From positions 57,960,012-58,024,011 of the forward strand of contig OY997590.1 of NCBI GenBank assembly GCA_963921825.1: a stretch of DNA of 64,000 bases, given 5' to 3'. The notes under the pieces are model-generated. The model was not told the origin of the DNA. It did not search any database and worked only from the letters and a program-made list of their open reading frames with translations. Source of the DNA: Erodium maritimum (Eukaryota; Streptophyta; Magnoliopsida; Geraniales; Geraniaceae). Each line of letters begins with the position of its first letter. Positions within the stretch are counted from its first letter, which is position 1. Of the stretch, positions 10,780 through 21,381 are shown one piece after another. The translations under genes were made by a program, and so were the position numbers.

Positions 10780-11781
10780 GGTTATATACTTTTTGGTACC
10801 CAAATGTTTGGTCCACGAACAATTTGGTACCCTTATGTTTCAAATGACCAATTTGGTACCCTTTTGATTTGTCCACGAACGGAATTGGCATATTCAGTTA
10901 GAAAACTAACGGAATATTCCTCTAAGTTAGTCATGTGCAGTTAAGTGGGGTGTGAAATGACGATTTTACCCTTTATTATTTTAAGCTTATAAATTTGATA
11001 GACAAAATTACCATTATACCCTTAGTTATAATACAATAAATAAATAAATTTTAAAATTAATAAAAAAATTCAATTAAATATTTAAAAATTAAAATAATTC
11101 AAAATTTTAAAACTTAAAACTTTTAAAATTTAAAAATAAAAAATAAATAAATAAATAAAATAAATTTCAAATTTTAAAAGTAAAAATTTTAAAAAATAAA
11201 AAGTAATAAATTTAAAAATTAAAATATTAGAAAAATAAAAATAAATAAAAAATATTAAAATAAAATATGAAAATATTAGAAACATTAAAAAAAACAAACA
11301 AGTAAATAGATTAATCGTATAAGAAAAATGAAAATTTTAAAAATAATAATAAATTATTAATTATAAATTCTTCCGAAAATTATTTTAGAAAATTTAAAAA
11401 CAATTTTTAATTATTTCATAAAATAATAAATATGAAATTAAAAAAATAGATTAAAATAAAAAATTCATAAAAAATTAATTCAATAAAAAAATAAATTTAT
11501 TTATTTTTATGAAAAAATAAAAAAAAATTAAAAAATAAGTTAAAATATAAAGTTAAAAGTCAATATAAGGGTAAAATGGTCATTTTACATTAAAGTCAAG
11601 AGTCAACTAAATCAATGTAAGGGTAAAATGGTCATTTCACATTATTCTGTTAATTTTTTAACCCCATTAACTTAAATCGCTAGTGGACAGAACATTAGGG
11701 TACCAAATTGGAATAAAAATTCATAAGGGTACCAAATCGTTCGTGGACGAAATATTTGGGTAACAAAAAGTATATAACTCT
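10780..11781. mobile_element. Non-autonomous TIR element, Mutator-like, about 1 kb
   Basis: The outer 120 or so bases at each end are inverted repeats: the left begins GGTTATATACTTTTTGGTAC, and the right, read in reverse, begins AGAGTTATATACTTTTTGTT. Both continue with CCACGAAC and TTTGGTACCC blocks. The ten bases TTTTTTAAAA flank both sides (10770-10779, 11782-11791), the length expected of a Mutator-like duplication, though low complexity weakens this. The interior (about 10980-11560) is almost pure A/T with many AAATAAA runs and no coding capacity. Confidence 0.65.
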
Positions 11782-11791
11782 TTTTTTAAAA

Positions 11792-12780
11792 TAGTTATGC
11801 CTTTAGCTCTATTATGGGAGCTCTTTATGTAATCTTTGTACTAGTCTTTGACCCTTTGATGCTTCCCTTTCAGGAAGAGTCTTTTTAAAATATATTTTCG
11901 AGTTGATAAAAAAAATCCTCTATTTTTTTATACGGAACCTTGTTCAAGTTCAATATTCACATTTTACAACTCTAAAGTTTGTAATGGAGAAAACAATTTG
12001 TTTTAAAATGAATATTAAAAAAAATGTACTTGCAAAATAGAATGTAGAAATTAAAAAAAAAAAGTTATAGAACACATGGTTGTCTATCTACAATTGTAAA
12101 AATATAAGGAAAACTCAACGATAAAAAATATATGAATACTGCATAATTTTATATACTAATATTTTAGATTATAATATAACCATACATATTTAATTCTATT
12201 TTAAACGTAATTACTTCTTATATCGGTGAAAGATCGAGGAATTGTTTATATTAAGTGATGAGTTGAATAAAAAAATATTTGCATACCTAATAATCCATAT
12301 GACTATATTCGAACGCTAAACTTAAACTAATTATAATCTAGTGAATAAGATAATACGGGACATCATTTCTTCTGAAAAATGAGTAAAAACTACTTTATTG
12401 TCAATGATTATAAGTACATATAAATGTATACACTGAATCGTTATGTATTACATAAAACTGTTCAAATACAGCCTATGAAGATCTATGAATAAGGTTGTTG
12501 GAATGTATAATAGACGTTTGGAGTTTAAAAATAGCATTTCGAAGAAAATGAGTTTAAACATGCAACAGATTTTCAATTGATCATAACCTTTTCATACGAA
12601 CTCTAATTTAGGACCATAAAAATAAAATCGAAGATATTTGAAAGCTTTAAAATTTTATATAACTTTCTCGGGCAGGGTATGTCGTTGCATATCTTTAAAT
12701 CCCATAAATTCGCCCCTAGGCATATCCTACTCTGAATTAAATCACCTTGGCCTAACCAATCTCCCCTACCATGACACAAC
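11792..12780. other. AT-rich region without recognisable gene
   Basis: The stretch contains only short open frames and A/T runs. I see no splice-consistent exons, terminal repeats or RNA gene. Confidence 0.6.
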
Positions 12781-12781
12781 C

Positions 12782-12916
12782 TTATTCTTGGTCAGCTAAC
12801 GTGTTCCAATCCGTCTGATATGCTTCCCTTAGGTTGGCGTTCTCTCCCCCCACCGGGTCTAATAGAATAGTGGTTAGAGCAGTCAGATCAACCATTGTAG
12901 TTTTCGAAAGAATCAT
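12782..12916 (-). pseudogene. Copia-type gag N-terminus fragment
   Basis: A minus-strand frame of 44 codons begins MILSKTTMVDLTALTTILLD, includes PVGGENANLREAY, and ends at a stop. It lies immediately inside a perfect initiator-tRNA primer-binding site, where a Copia gag is expected to start. Nothing of protease, integrase or reverse transcriptase follows on this strand, so the element is truncated just inside gag. Confidence 0.55.
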
Positions 12917-12937
12917 GTAGAAGAGATTGTCCGTAAG

Positions 12938-12949
12938 GCTCTGATACCA
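12938..12949 (-). other. Primer-binding site, perfect initiator Met tRNA match
   Basis: On the minus strand the bases read TGGTATCAGAGC, all twelve complementary to the 3' end of plant initiator methionine tRNA. It fixes the orientation of the Copia fragment as minus and marks the inner end of its 5' LTR. Confidence 0.85.
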
Positions 12950-13110
12950 TAATAGAAAATGCTCTATTGAATTGTATTTTCTATATTCACATAGTAAAGT
13001 ATATATAGGATTACAAAATAACAACCTCCTATAAGATACACATCATCTTTATCCAATCTATACTAATAGAATATATTTTAATTTGAAACTTAAATATATA
13101 TAATAGATAT
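12950..13110 (-). mobile_element. Copia 5' LTR remnant
   Basis: Next to the primer-binding site the minus strand ends AGAGCATTTTCTATTA, preceded by a TATATATACTTTAC core promoter and an A/T-rich leader, as in short Copia LTRs. The outer boundary at about 13.1 kb is approximate; no partner LTR or target duplication was found. Confidence 0.5.
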
Positions 13111-15146
13111 ACAACCGAAACAATACAAGCATTGCTTCCATCGGTCGTTCTCGACAATCTGAAGGACGATCAATGAGATGATAGCTCTCAAACAGGGCGA
13201 CGCAGTGCCTAGAAACCAACTACCGAGTAAGTCTTTCTTATCGACATTATGGAAAGAATCGCCGATAGAAAGACCCGACTGGTCATGCCGCCAAAGGCGA
13301 CCATCACCTCTACTGAAGATCCGGGATTCCGATAGAGGGGACATACAACAAAATAAACAACAACTACGACGAGCAGGAAAAACTCGCGGTCGAACTCTGA
13401 AGATAGGGGCTGGCTTCGAAACGAAGGGGAAAGGTGGACGGCGTTGACGGTAATAGATCTGATCCGCTTAGGGCAAAGGCACGAGACAAGCCATATGAGC
13501 ACTGAAAGTAGGAGCACGATGCTCGGACTGCGAACCTCTGGCGGCGAACAGTAAGAGTGGAATTAGACGTTTAGACGGAGGAAGAGCATGAAGAAGAAGC
13601 TCGGTCGGAGTAACACGGGTTGTCGTCGTTGGGATAAGAAGCTGGAGGGAGGGAACTTTGTCGGGATGCTCGAGGCCGAATGTCGCCGATAGATGTCGGG
13701 GGGGGGGGGGTGTAAAGAGCCAGCAGATCTGCCTGGCTTGAGTATTGTGCTGGCAGATCTGGTCGACGAGGTAGATGTAGGGCTAGGAACGACGAGCCGA
13801 GGTTGGGGACAGGAGGGGGTGGTTAGAGGAGGGCGGTGACGGAGCAAGGGCGGTGGAGCTCGGGTGGTTACTCGTAGTAGACGGAGACGACGCGTTAGGG
13901 AGCGAGAAGAACGGATATGACCGACTACATCCGACGTTGGGAAGAGGAGCAGGGTGAGGGAGGTGGATGGAGGAGCTGAAGCTCTGGCCAGCTTGAGGGT
14001 CAGATCTGGCCGGAGGATGTGGATTCGGTCGGCATGAGGGCGTAGGGTGGTAGATCCAGCCTGAGGAGGAGCTGAGGAGGCGGATCTATGGAAATTGAGT
14101 ATGACGGACGGTGGCGGCGGCCCAAGGGTAGAGAACGTGATGGCGTTGAGTAAGGTGAATGGAGAGTGCGTCGAGATGTGGAAAAAAGAGCTCTACCGAC
14201 AGCCCTCGTGATCGGAGCTATGATGGCTACTGGTGACGACGACAACAAGAGAAAGGAGTAGGGTATTTTTTTTGTTGAGGGAGAAGCGTAGGCCCAAAAA
14301 CCTATTTTTTTTAGCGAAATGTGCAGTATTATAACTTTTAGAATCGATTATATTATTGTGCATCGAGGAACATGCTCCTCGACCACGAAAGGTTAGTATG
14401 AATGAACAATGGTTCATTGAACCTTGTAGTACCAGAACTGTCACATACGGTTTTTTAACGCCCATCAGGCAAAGACATAAGACGAGGGGGGGGGGGGGGG
14501 AACGGGGTACCGGTAATCAAAGATCTCAAAAGTGGTGATGGTGGGAGGAAAAACATCGTCTAGGGACGCCTCCCAGGGCCATTCCCGGATGCTCAGTCGG
14601 TATATCATCCCTCCCAGCGGGGCTTCTTCCCCACCTGTAACTTGTCACCCCAAATAGGTGCCGACGCCATCCTTTTCAGCGCACAATCAGTTTCGCTCCC
14701 ATGGGCCACGGGCGATGGAGCTTCAACATCTCGCGCTTCTGGGTGTGCGCGTCCTCCACCTCCAAACCCACCACGCTCTCATTGCAGGGGGGTCGACGAT
14801 CGAATCAGTAGAGAGATGATCACCACAAGACCCCTGTTGAATCTTCATGTGTACAAAAAAACCGCAGGGTTAGGGGTGGACCGCTCAGGGAGGCCTATCG
14901 TGGGGGACTGGCTAGCGTCCCAAGAGGGAACTCGTGGGGCCCAGATTAGGTATCGGGTACATTGTTACGCTGGGTCGCCTTCCTCGAGACAACCTAGACT
15001 AAAGTATCGTGTTCAATGTCAGCGGGATTGGGCCAGCTTCCTCCAAATCCCAGTACAGCGCGACGCCGTCTCCGCAAGCCCCGAGGGACTTCTGCCCCAT
15101 TCGAGTCTGTGGGGACGGTTGAAACTCTCGTCGGCTCACACGGGGA
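13111..15146. other. GC-rich unassigned region with G-runs
   Basis: No recognisable protein. Several medium-length open frames on both strands are rich in Pro, Ser and Arg and look like by-products of base composition. Two long G runs stand out, about 13696-13708 and 14486-14500. The sequence right of 14.5 kb, together with the segments at 16844-16905 and 18604-18668, forms one continuous stretch once two solo LTRs are removed; it may be the interior of an old retroelement, but no motif shows this. Confidence 0.5.
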
Positions 15147-15151
15147 CGAGG

Positions 15152-16838
15152 TGTTAGTCTTAGTGCCCGTAGTTCAATCCTAAATGTCCGAATGTATATA
15201 TCATCGTTAGCAATAAAATTAAAGCGGCTTTATATTACTTATGTGTTGGAGTAATATATCGATGTGTGCTCTGATCTATGTCCACCATGCGAATAGAACC
15301 ATAGATCGAGATAGATCACACTCGATGGGTCCCTAGTCAACAAAGCTTCACTAGAAGCGACTAGTATGAAAGATGACTCTTTATGGCTTACGTTCTGTTA
15401 GTCATTGGAATGGGATTCCGGAGTCTGATCATAGATATCATGTGGGACATGATATTGGACGACCCGGCATGAATATGTGCCATAGATCAAGTCATGAACA
15501 TATTCATTGTCGTAGCTTGTCATGTATCCTTAGACCAAGGAGTCTTTGTGATCGCTATGTAGTCAACAACTGAGTTTGACCTGAGCCTAACGTTGTCCCT
15601 AAAAGGGCTTCCATAACGGCCAGGATTGGCTTGGGGACGGGCTACATGAGTGACACGAAAGACGGCTAAGGGATTTATCCCTCATACTAAGGTATGAGAA
15701 AGATATCGGTTCTCGGCCGCTTGATCGAGAGTGACTGAAAGAATAGCATGGCCATGCACATGATACTGGGTATCATATATTCAGCCATCTCACATATCAA
15801 GGAACAATGATTGAGAATAATAAGGATGACGGCTCTATGCCTTATCTCAATCAGGATATCGGAGATAAAAGGATAATGATAGGGACGATGGAAAGGTTAG
15901 AATCGACAGGGTCGATTCGTTATGCAGTGTCAGGCAATACTAAAGTCTCGTTAGTTTCCACTTAAATAGGATCAAGTAAAATGAGATTTTACGTTGATCT
16001 ATTGACATGCATAAACCTAAGGGTCACACCGGAGGATGAAACTCATTTACACATTTATGGAGAATGGCCAAAAGGGAGTTGTCTCGGGACATGACCAAAA
16101 CTGGGTTTTGGGTCATGTGCCCGTAAGTGAATAGGACTTTACGGATCGAGACAAGGCTTGGAGTCTTGGGATTGATCGCGTCGGATAATGTTGGACATTT
16201 CCGGTATGGAAGGCTTGGAGGCGATGAGCGAATCACGGGACCTCGTTGGAAATGGCCACGGGCCATGTTCCAAGAGGCCCATGAAAGGCCCATGCAACCA
16301 AGGCCCATGGAACTAATTAATCAAGTCTTGATTAATTAGTACTAAGTAAGCAAGACAAGGATTAAGGTGTTGGTGATTCACCATCTAACTCAATCTTGTC
16401 TTGCCATACTTTGTCCTATTTACACCTTACTTGTCACCATGCTTGTCCCATGCCTTTAATTGGATAAGTATGGGTTTCGTTATGTTTAAGTCATCTTTTT
16501 TCAACATAACAAACACAAGACAAGAATAGGAAACACATTTTCTCTCCCTCTTCCATGGCCATTTCGGGTTTGGCTAGTTTCCACCTCTATTTTGTGTTCT
16601 TGAGTCCTCAAAGAGAATAACTACGTGGCTTTGATTCCCATGTGGATACGTAGGCGTCTTGGAGACTCAAGCCAATCATTCGTTACCCGGTGTTCTTGTT
16701 TTGCCAAGAACTAGTGCTGAATTTTTCTCTTGTGAATCCATTCTTTGTTAGTTGTTTCATGGTTTTAATCGTCTCTTGGTTTTCATTGATTTTCCGCTGC
16801 GAGTTGGTTCATCTCCAACCGTACCTCGAGACCCAACA
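15152..16838 (+). mobile_element. Solo LTR 1 (1687 bp), TSD CGAGG
   Basis: It starts TGTTAGTCTTAGTGCCCG and ends GAGACCCAACA. The 5-bp duplication CGAGG lies at 15147-15151 and 16839-16843. It is a near copy of the sequence at 16911-18598. Orientation is inferred from the 3' end, where a T-rich stretch with TTTTCCGCTGCGAGTT precedes the CA terminus, as in plant LTRs. It has no coding function; short frames are shared by both copies but broken differently. Confidence 0.88.
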
Positions 16839-16843
16839 CGAGG

Positions 16844-16905
16844 CCCTATCGCCGGAGTATGCCGCAACAGACCCCTCCTATAAGCCACAAGGTGGTTCTG
16901 AGGAT
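16844..16905. other. Host spacer between two solo LTRs
   Basis: About 62 bases (plus the duplicated target bases) separate the two LTRs. Because each LTR has its own target duplication, this spacer is original host sequence and not the interior of a retrotransposon. Confidence 0.8.
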
Positions 16906-16910
16906 ACCGT

Positions 16911-18598
16911 TGTCAGTCTTAGTGCCCGTAGTTAAATCCTAAATGTCCAAATGTATATATCATCGTTAGCAATAAAATTAAAGCGGCTTTATATTACTTA
17001 TGTGTTGGAGTAATATATCGATGTGTGCTCTGATCTATGCCCACCATGCGAATAGAACCATAGATTTAGATAGATCATACTCGATGGGTCCCTAGTCAAC
17101 AAAGTTTCATTAGAAGCGACTAGTATGAAAGATGGCTCTTTATGGCTTACGTTCTGTTAGTCATTGGAATGGGATTCCGGAGTCTGATCATAGATATCAT
17201 GTGGGACATGATATTGGACGACCCGCCCTGAATATGTGCCATAGATTAAGTCATGAACATATTCAGTGTCGTAGCTTGTCATGTATCCTTAGACCAAGGA
17301 GTCTTTGTGATCGCTATGTAGTCAACAACTGAGTTTGACCTGAGCCTAACGTTGTCCGTAACAGGGCTTCCATAACGGCCAGGATTGGCTTGGGGACGGG
17401 CTACATGAGTGACACGAAAGACGCCTAAGGGATTTATCCCTCATACTAAGGTATGAGAAAGATATCGGTTCTCGGCCGCTTGATCGAGAGTGACTGAAAG
17501 AATAGCATGGCCATGCACATGATACTGGGTATCATATCTTTAGTCATCTCACATATCAAGGAACATTGATTGAGAATAATAAGGATGACGGCTCTATGCC
17601 TTATCTCAATCAGGATATCGGAGATAAAAGGATAATGACAGGGATGACGGAAAGGTTAGAATCGACAGGGTCGATTCGTTATTCAGTGTCAGGCAATACT
17701 AAAGTCTCGTTAGTTGCCACTTAAATAGGATCAAGTAAAATGGGATTTTACGTTGATCTATTGACATGCATAAACCTAAGGGTCACACCGGAGGATGAAA
17801 CTCATTTACACATTTATGGAGAATGGCCAAAAGGGAGTTGTCTCGGGACATGACCAAAACTGGGTTTTGGGTCATGTGCCCGTAAGTGAATAGGACTTTA
17901 CGGATCGAGACAAGGCTTGGAGTCTTGGGATTGATCGTGTTGGATAATGTTGGACATTTTCGGTATAGAAGGCTTGGAGGCGATGTGCTAATCACGGGAC
18001 CTCGTTGGAAATGGCCACGGGCCATGTTCCAAGAGGCCCATGAAAGGCCCATGCAACCAAGGCCCATGGAACTAATTAATCAAGTCTTGATTAATTAGTA
18101 CTAAGCAAGCAAGACAAGGATTAAGGTGTTGGTGATTCACCACCTAACCCAATCTTGTCTTGCCATACTTTGTCCTATTTACACCTTACTTGACACCATA
18201 CTTGTCCCATGCTTTTAGTTGGACAAGTATGGGTTTTGTTATGTTTAAGTCATCTTTTTTCCACATAACAAACACAAGACAAGAATAGGAAACACAACTT
18301 CTCTCTCCCTTCCCTTGCAATTTCGGGTTTGGCAAGCTCCCACCTCCATTTTTGTGTTCTTGAGTCCTCAAAGAGAAGAACTACGTGGCTTTGATTCCCA
18401 TGTGGATACGTAGGCGTCTTGGAGACTCAAGCCAATCATTCGTTACCCGGTGTTCTTGTTTTGGTAAGAACTAGTGCTGAATTTTTCTCTTGTGAATCCA
18501 TTTTTTATTAGTTGTTTCATGGTTTTAATCGTCTCTTGGTTTTCCTTGATTTTCCGCTGCGAGTTGGTTCATCTCCAACCCTACCTCGAGACCCAACA
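16911..18598 (+). mobile_element. Solo LTR 2 (1688 bp), TSD ACCGT
   Basis: It starts TGTCAGTCTTAGTGCCCG and ends GAGACCCAACA. The 5-bp duplication ACCGT lies at 16906-16910 and 18599-18603. It is about as long as solo LTR 1 and nearly identical to it over its whole length, with scattered substitutions and a few short indels. The distinct duplications show two separate insertions. Confidence 0.88.
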
Positions 18599-18668
18599 AC
18601 CGTGGCAGGGGAGACGTCCTAATCCTCCTTCGTGCAGAGTCATCCTCTTCCTCGACCTCCAGCGCAGT

Positions 18669-20200
18669 TGATGTGGACATAAATTGCATCGATTCTAGAT
18701 GTTTTTAGCCCACATTCTTGAGCATTTTAGTCCCGAGATTGTATAATTTGGACCATTTTTCTCTCGTTACTCGTATTGTGTCTCTTATTATGTTTGTAGG
18801 TGATTTGATCGAAAAAAGGGCTAAAGTAGAAGAAAACCCGGTTTTAGGAGTTTTGGAAGTTGGCTGATCTTGAGAAGGATATAACTTCTTCATAAAAACT
18901 CCGATTTATTTGAATTTTATGTCAAATCGAAGGGAATTCAGAGATCTACAACTTTCTTCAAGGGCCCAAGACCATCCAAAACTCTCTGCTCCACCACGGA
19001 GCCGTGACATGGTCTGTGACGGGTCCCACTATGAAGCCGTGACGGAGATCGAAAACAGCCAAAAACTCTCTGATCCATCAAGGAGCCGTGACATGATCCG
19101 TGACGGGTCCCATCAAGGAGCCGTGACGTGCCCAGAAACCTGTTTCCAAATCTGATTCTAAGGCGAAAAAGAGGCAAATTTCCTCTTTTCAAGTCCGATT
19201 TTGAGGAGAAAAAGGCCATCAAAACTCTTATAAATAGGGGGGAGCTATGTTAGATAAGGGGGACTAGTAATTTTGAGAGCTAAGAAGAGAGGAGAGTTGA
19301 GAGCAAGCTAGGGAGAGGAATTCTACTTGGAAGAACATCATTGTAATCACTCTTGGGTATTATATTTCTCTACTTTATTCCATTTATGAAGCTTTGTTTG
19401 TGTTCATCAATGGCATCTTCTTCTTCCTTGTTCATGAGTAACTAAAACCCCATAATCTAGGGTTATGGGGGAGTAGAGATTTACTTCCCAAAGTATTGAA
19501 TGTATGAATGGGTATTGTGTTGGATGATTTGATTTAGTGTTTGTATTCGATTTAAGCTTAATGCTCTATCTCCCGAGTAGGCCTGATAGAAGGTGGGAAT
19601 TGCAATCTGACACTCGTGAGAGGTGAATTGCAATTAGGTCATAAATCTTATACAAATTTAGTTTAAATCTAGACTAGTGATAGCTAGCTTAACACGATTG
19701 CAACAACCATAGGATCCATACCGAAAGTTAAAAATTATCAAAGAACGTAATGCTTTGGGTCTCCCTACATCCTGATTCGTGAGAACTGGGTGGTTAGATT
19801 CCATTAGGGTTCGAAACAACGTGAGGAGTTAGGACTAGATTGAGAGATGATTCGTTGCCCCCAAAATCAGATAACTTCACAATGTTCATCATCATTTAAA
19901 TGCATTGGAAATGGTCTCTATGAACCCAAAACCTTAGATTGCTTTTTCTCTGAATTAAAACTCTTTAAAGCTTTGTGAGTACTCGTTCACTGTCAATTTT
20001 GCCTACTGTTTACTTTTACATGTTTTAAAACCAAAACCATCATATAATCGAAATAGCTTGACACCGACTTTGAGATAGAACATGCTTGATTCGTGCTCCT
20101 TTGGGTTCGATAACTCGGAACTAAAAATCGTGAAATACTACTTGACGACTGGTACGCTTGCCGTGTCCTTTTCTGTGCTAAAACTGCAGAGCGTGCTTGA
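18669..20200 (+). mobile_element. Probable Ty3 Athila/Tat-type LTR remnant
   Basis: It begins TGATGTGGACATAAATTGCA and has the layout of long Athila/Tat LTRs: a promoter-like CTTATAAATAGGG at about 19230, a purine-rich leader, a CATCAATGGCATC-containing stretch, and a 3' end with CTCCTTTGGGTTCGATAACTC and ACTACTTGACGACTGGTACGC. The last blocks resemble the typical end of such LTRs. No partner LTR, primer-binding site or target duplication was found, so the right boundary near 20.2 kb is a guess. Confidence 0.45.
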
Positions 20201-20220
20201 CTTGTGCTCCTCGAGACCAG

Positions 20221-20612
20221 AGACAGAGGGCCATCGACCCCACGGTCAGGCCCGTGATCATCCCCACCGTAGGGTATCTAAACCCTAATCTGCCTCCGCG
20301 CCTAGTCTCGACTAGCGAACGTGGAAGAGGCCTCCACCGTCCTCCTCTGCAACCCGTTACTGTCACGGATCAAGCATTGGGTCCGAACCCTCACCGTCGT
20401 GATCGTGGAGTATGCCGAACGGAGGGCTACCGACCCCACGGTCAGGCCCGGGATCATCCCCACCGTAGGGTATCTAAACCCTAATCTGCCTCCATGCTTA
20501 GTCTCGACGAGCGAACGTGGAAGAGGCCTCAACCGTCCTCCTCTGCAACCCGTTACTGTCACGGATCAAGCATTGGGTCCGAACCCTCACCGTCATGATC
20601 GTGGAATATGCC
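20221..20612. repeat. Tandem repeat, two 196-bp units
   Basis: Two adjacent GC-rich units (for example GACCCCACGGTCAGGCCCG at 20236 and 20432) are nearly identical, each containing GTATCTAAACCCTAATCTGC and GTTACTGTCACGGATCAAGC. Open frames crossing it on both strands are by-products of the repeat. Confidence 0.85.
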
Positions 20613-20958
20613 GAACATACCGTTACATCGCGAACAGTCCCCCTATCTAGAGTTCGAGAGGGTACAAACCTCAGAGGCCCTGACAAAGACACAACCATAT
20701 TTAATATATAATAAATTAATAAATAATAAATTGATATCCATTCCTTTCAAATATAAGTAAAAGGATTTTCCCTAATGAGGGAAACCGGCAAAGCCTGGTT
20801 GACGATGAAAGAAACGATCGTCAACGCGGCAAATAGATGAAATAACGTAATTGCCGTCATGACCATTGGAATGACGTCGCCTGACCCGACCGAAGAACGG
20901 TAAGAGACCAAAGGATTGAGGTACAGACACGTAGTATCCTTAAACACGATAAGGTACC

Positions 20959-20966
20959 TATAAATA
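20959..20966 (+). promoter_or_regulatory. TATA box of the MARCH-type RING gene
   Basis: TATAAATA lies 416 bases upstream of the ATG at 21382. A CT-rich leader with TTCTTTTTCCTCTCTTCTTC-like runs follows, consistent with a plant 5' UTR. The 20613-20950 stretch shows only an AT run and no gene. Confidence 0.5.
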
Positions 20967-21381
20967 GCAAAAATAGACAGACCCTTAAAAATGATCGAAA
21001 CCCAAGCCGCAAGACACGCTCTGGTGTCGTGAATTTAAATCAAAATCCAATCTTTTTTCCTCTCTTCTTCAAAGAACGAAAATATAATAAAAATATTTTT
21101 TTCTCTCTGATTTCAAATTATCTCTTTGATTTTCTCAGAAACCTCCTGCCCGCAGTGCTCCTCGCGGCGGTCGTTGGTTTCTAGGTTCCTTTCTCAACTC
21201 ATAATACATAAAACTTAACTTTACCCTTTGATTCGTTTTTGGTTATTTTCTGTTTCGATTTATCTAGGCTTGTTTTAGGACCTCAAATTAGGAGTGTCGG
21301 ATCTGAGAGGAGAATTTTGAAAAAATAAAAATACAATTGTTGGAAATAAGAGGAAGGTGTTGTCGGAGGAGGAGGTGAAAA

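Noticed and set aside
13563-14248. Pro/Ser-rich minus-strand proteins
   Set aside because: No family, no splice support, strong base-composition bias and G/C runs.
15152-18598. One complete LTR retrotransposon with two LTRs
   Set aside because: Only about 70 bp lie between the repeats, and each repeat has its own target duplication, so they are two solo LTRs.
20221-20612. Telomere-like repeat because of TAAACCCTAA
   Set aside because: The motif occurs once per 196-bp unit and is not in tandem.
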